Shown: one piece after another, positions 7,681 to 8,995 of the stretch
How positions within the stretch are numbered: the stretch's first letter is position 1
Layout of the letters: each line of letters starts with the position of its first letter
NCBI GenBank assembly: GCA_031279965.1
Contig: JAITHM010000047.1
Span: 1 to 8,995, forward strand
Source: Spirochaetaceae bacterium
GTDB lineage: Bacteria; Spirochaetota; Spirochaetia; Treponematales; Breznakiellaceae
Direction of reading: 5' to 3'
DNA length: 8,995 nt
Notes under the pieces: model-generated
What the model saw: the letters and a program-made list of their open reading frames with translations, nothing else
Database searches by the model: none
Told to the model about the DNA's origin: nothing
Position numbers and translations under genes: made by a program

Positions 7681-7748
7681 GGGCACGTCGATGTGTTCGT
7701 GGTATGCTGCTTTGAGTACCGCCGCCGTATGAGTTAATCAACGTGCCC
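7681..7748 (-). repeat. 12-base-pair inverted repeat in the rpsB to unknown-gene gap
   Basis: GGGCACGTCGAT at 7681-7692 is the reverse complement of ATCAACGTGCCC at 7737-7748 except at one position. In the - strand transcript that position becomes a G-U pair, so RNA made from rpsB could form an unbroken 12-pair stem around a 44-base loop. The loop contains a GGTA...TACC pair that might form a small inner stem. No U-run follows, so it is not a standard intrinsic terminator. It begins 5 bases after the rpsB stop. Confidence 0.6.
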
Positions 7749-7753
7749 TAAAG

Positions 7754-8635
7754 TTATTCTGCCGCGTAGACTTTTTCTACATCGACAGGAAGGCTCTCTT
7801 CTTCATCAGTGCTCGCAGCAGGGGTTGGAGTTCGCTCGTCAGTTTTATAATTTTCAATATCAATTTCGCGGTCTTCTTCTTTTCTGGAAGCATCACTCAA
7901 GCCGGTAATTTCCTCTTCGTCGTCTTCATTACTTTCAATGACGCGCAATCCCGCTTCATTGTCTTCGTCAACAACGGCGTTTGCGATAATTTGAGTAAAA
8001 AGTGTAATGGCGCGTATTGCATCATCGTTACCTGGAATGGGATAATCAATGCCTTCAGGATTGCAGTTTGTATCAACAACAGCAACAATGGGTATGCCCA
8101 TGCGGTGCGCCTCTGCCACGGCAATTGATTCTTTGCGGGTATCAACAATAAACAAGATGCCGGGCAGCTCCTTCATTTCTTTGATACCGCCCAAATTTTT
8201 TTGTAGTTTCGAACATTCTTTTTTGAATGCGGCAACTTCTTTTTTTGTGTAATTTTCGTAGCTTCCGTCAACTTCCATTTTTTCAAGTTTTTTAAGCCGA
8301 AGGAGCGATTTTTTTATCGTGGAAAAGTTTGTTAGCATACCTCCCAACCAGCGATTATTTACAAAATACTGACCACAGCGTTCAGCTTCTTTTTCGATCG
8401 CCTGTTGAGCCTGTTTTTTAGTACCGACAAAGAGCACCGATTTTTGCCGTGCCACCGTGTCCCGCACCGCTGTGTAAGCACGTTTGCTCGCCTCGATGGT
8501 TTTTTGCAGATCAATAATATGAATCCCATTGCGTTCGGCGAAGATATATTTCTTCATCCGGGGATCCCACCGTTTTACCTGATGACCGAAGTGCACCCCC
8601 GATTCAAGCAGGCTTTTCATCGTAACAACCGCCAT
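7754..8635 (-). CDS. rpsB: 30S ribosomal protein S2
   Basis: S2 is a protein of the small ribosomal subunit that binds late, at the head-body junction of the 30S, and is needed for S1 attachment in bacteria that have S1. From ATG 8635 it is 293 residues. It starts MAVVTMKSLLESGVHFGHQ, a textbook S2 opening, with VGTKKQAQ at about 70-77, NNRWLGGMLTNF at 93-104, LFIVDTRKE at 161-169 and IDYPIPGNDDAIRAI at 196-210. The start is fixed by AAGGAGG 5 bases upstream. An in-frame ATG at 8668 would add 11 residues across that site and is rejected. The S2 fold ends near residue 221. The last 72 residues form an acidic extension with 27 Asp/Glu, likely disordered. The usual partner tsf is not downstream. 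Confidence 0.97.
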   Translation of the reverse strand: MAVVTMKSLLESGVHFGHQVKRWDPRMKKYIFAERNGIHIIDLQKTIEASKRAYTAVRDTVARQKSVLFVGTKKQAQQAIEKEAERCGQYFVNNRWLGGMLTNFSTIKKSLLRLKKLEKMEVDGSYENYTKKEVAAFKKECSKLQKNLGGIKEMKELPGILFIVDTRKESIAVAEAHRMGIPIVAVVDTNCNPEGIDYPIPGNDDAIRAITLFTQIIANAVVDEDNEAGLRVIESNEDDEEEITGLSDASRKEEDREIDIENYKTDERTPTPAASTDEEESLPVDVEKVYAAE

Positions 8636-8640
8636 AATGG

Positions 8641-8647
8641 CCTCCTT
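8641..8647 (-). promoter_or_regulatory. Consensus Shine-Dalgarno of rpsB
   Basis: On the - strand this reads AAGGAGG, ending 5 bases before ATG 8635. It decides the rpsB start and is the only perfect ribosome binding site ahead of a gene in this window. A small GC hairpin (GGGC at 8666-8663 with GCCC at 8651-8648) sits directly upstream of it in the leader. Confidence 0.9.
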
Positions 8648-8695
8648 GGGCACCGTATATGGGCCCACCCTTCGATAAGTCTCACGTCATGCGAC

Positions 8696-8719
8696 GCGGA
8701 AATTTACGGATATATCCGC
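8696..8719 (-). promoter_or_regulatory. Palindrome and alternative hairpins at the start of the rpsB leader
   Basis: CGGATATATCCG at 8707-8718 is a perfect 12-base palindrome lying at the predicted transcription start. The first GCGGA of the leader can pair either within this palindrome or with a second TCCGC (8700-8696) about 14 bases further on, so two exclusive hairpins are possible. It could be an operator or part of a regulatory S2 leader. Both are inference from symmetry alone. Confidence 0.35.
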
Positions 8720-8725
8720 TCTTTT

Positions 8726-8754
8726 AGCGTATCACGTCGCCCACTCTTTGTCAA
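8726..8754 (-). promoter_or_regulatory. rpsB promoter (sigma-70 type, extended -10)
   Basis: On the - strand a perfect -35 TTGACA (8754-8749) is followed after 17 bases by TACGCT (8731-8726). A TG one base ahead of the -10 makes an extended -10. Transcription would start near 8719, giving a leader of about 84 bases to the rpsB ATG. Nothing else upstream competes, and the strength fits a ribosomal protein gene. Confidence 0.75.
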
Positions 8755-8995
8755 GTGATCAAGCGACCAGCGTTCCTGCATTTACTTTTTCCCGCCCGCC
8801 ATCGCCGCACGGCCTTTCCCGTCTCGGGGCGCGTGGAAATTCGCGCGTACAAAACTAGTTGGTCGGGGACTTTACGGACGCACGCTTTGGCGTGGCTTGT
8901 GCGGACGCACACCCAGTACCAGCGCGCGAAACATTGAGCGCGTCCATTGAGTAAAGTTAGCGCGGTGTGGGGCGCAGCAAAGGCCGCTATTACAG
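8755..8995. other. GC-rich stretch without a supportable gene; short direct repeat
   Basis: Upstream of the rpsB promoter I find no gene I can support. Short open frames exist on both strands, including one on the - strand open from the right edge to a stop at about 8750, but their products are Arg- and Cys-rich with no recognisable motif. The stretch is visibly richer in G and C than the neighbouring genes. CGGACGCAC occurs twice, at 8875-8883 and 8902-8910, 27 bases apart. It may be intergenic DNA or the end of a gene that enters from the right. Confidence 0.5.

Noticed and set aside
7681..7748. Intrinsic terminator of rpsB
   Set aside because: The stem is real but the loop is 44 bases and the downstream bases are CGCCCGAAACC, without a U-run.
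8636..8668. Extended rpsB start at ATG 8668
   Set aside because: It runs through the perfect AAGGAGG ribosome binding site. S2 proteins begin at the MAVVTMKSLLESGVHFGHQ segment.
8755..8937. Small 60-codon reading on the + strand beside the rpsB promoter
   Set aside because: It has a basic, low-information sequence, no ribosome binding site and no recognisable fold, and it begins at the -35 of the opposite promoter.
8751..8993. Partial gene on the - strand entering from the right edge
   Set aside because: About 80 codons are open, but in GC-rich DNA this is not surprising. The product is Arg/Cys-rich with no motif, and its stop falls in the rpsB -35 element.

Overview
The window looks like a chromosomal core segment of a spirochaete, most likely a Treponema-type organism (possibly a relative of the termite-gut treponemes). 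This is an inference from the gene content: a spirochaete-style lipoprotein, a large RsbU/SpoIIE-type phosphatase, a two-RCK TrkA, and a large unrecognised protein between trkA and rpsB. Base composition is roughly balanced by eye. I see no tRNA, rRNA, CRISPR array, insertion sequence, integrase or phage gene.

The left half (1-4350) reads on the + strand. It holds the last 41 codons of CTP synthase (pyrG), whose stop overlaps the start of a MoeA/MogA-like molybdopterin-binding protein with a cysteine-rich tail. Next come a predicted lipoprotein of unknown function and a membrane-bound sensor phosphatase (transmembrane segment, dCache-like sensor, transmembrane segment, HAMP, PP2C/SpoIIE catalytic domain). 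The junction between these last two genes (about 2082-2215) has an uncertain start and could hide a frameshift.

The right half (4369-8635) reads on the - strand and converges on the phosphatase gene with only 18 bases between the stops. In transcription order it carries rpsB (ribosomal protein S2), a 571-residue protein of unknown function, and a TrkA-type K+ uptake regulator with two RCK domains. rpsB has a clear promoter (TTGACA, 17-base spacer, TACGCT with an extended -10 TG) and a consensus ribosome binding site. The usual partner tsf is not downstream of it. The rpsB to unknown-gene gap contains a 12-base-pair inverted repeat and a second candidate promoter. The unknown gene and trkA are packed tightly enough to be co-transcribed.

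The last 240 bases (8755-8995) are more GC-rich than the genes. They contain a short direct repeat and no gene I can support.

Functionally this is mostly housekeeping (nucleotide synthesis, translation, K+ transport) plus a signalling phosphatase and lineage-type unknowns. I do not see a defence system, mobile element or biosynthetic cluster. The best leads are the unknown 571-residue protein, the unpaired sensor phosphatase, the insertion in TrkA, and the structured non-coding DNA around rpsB.
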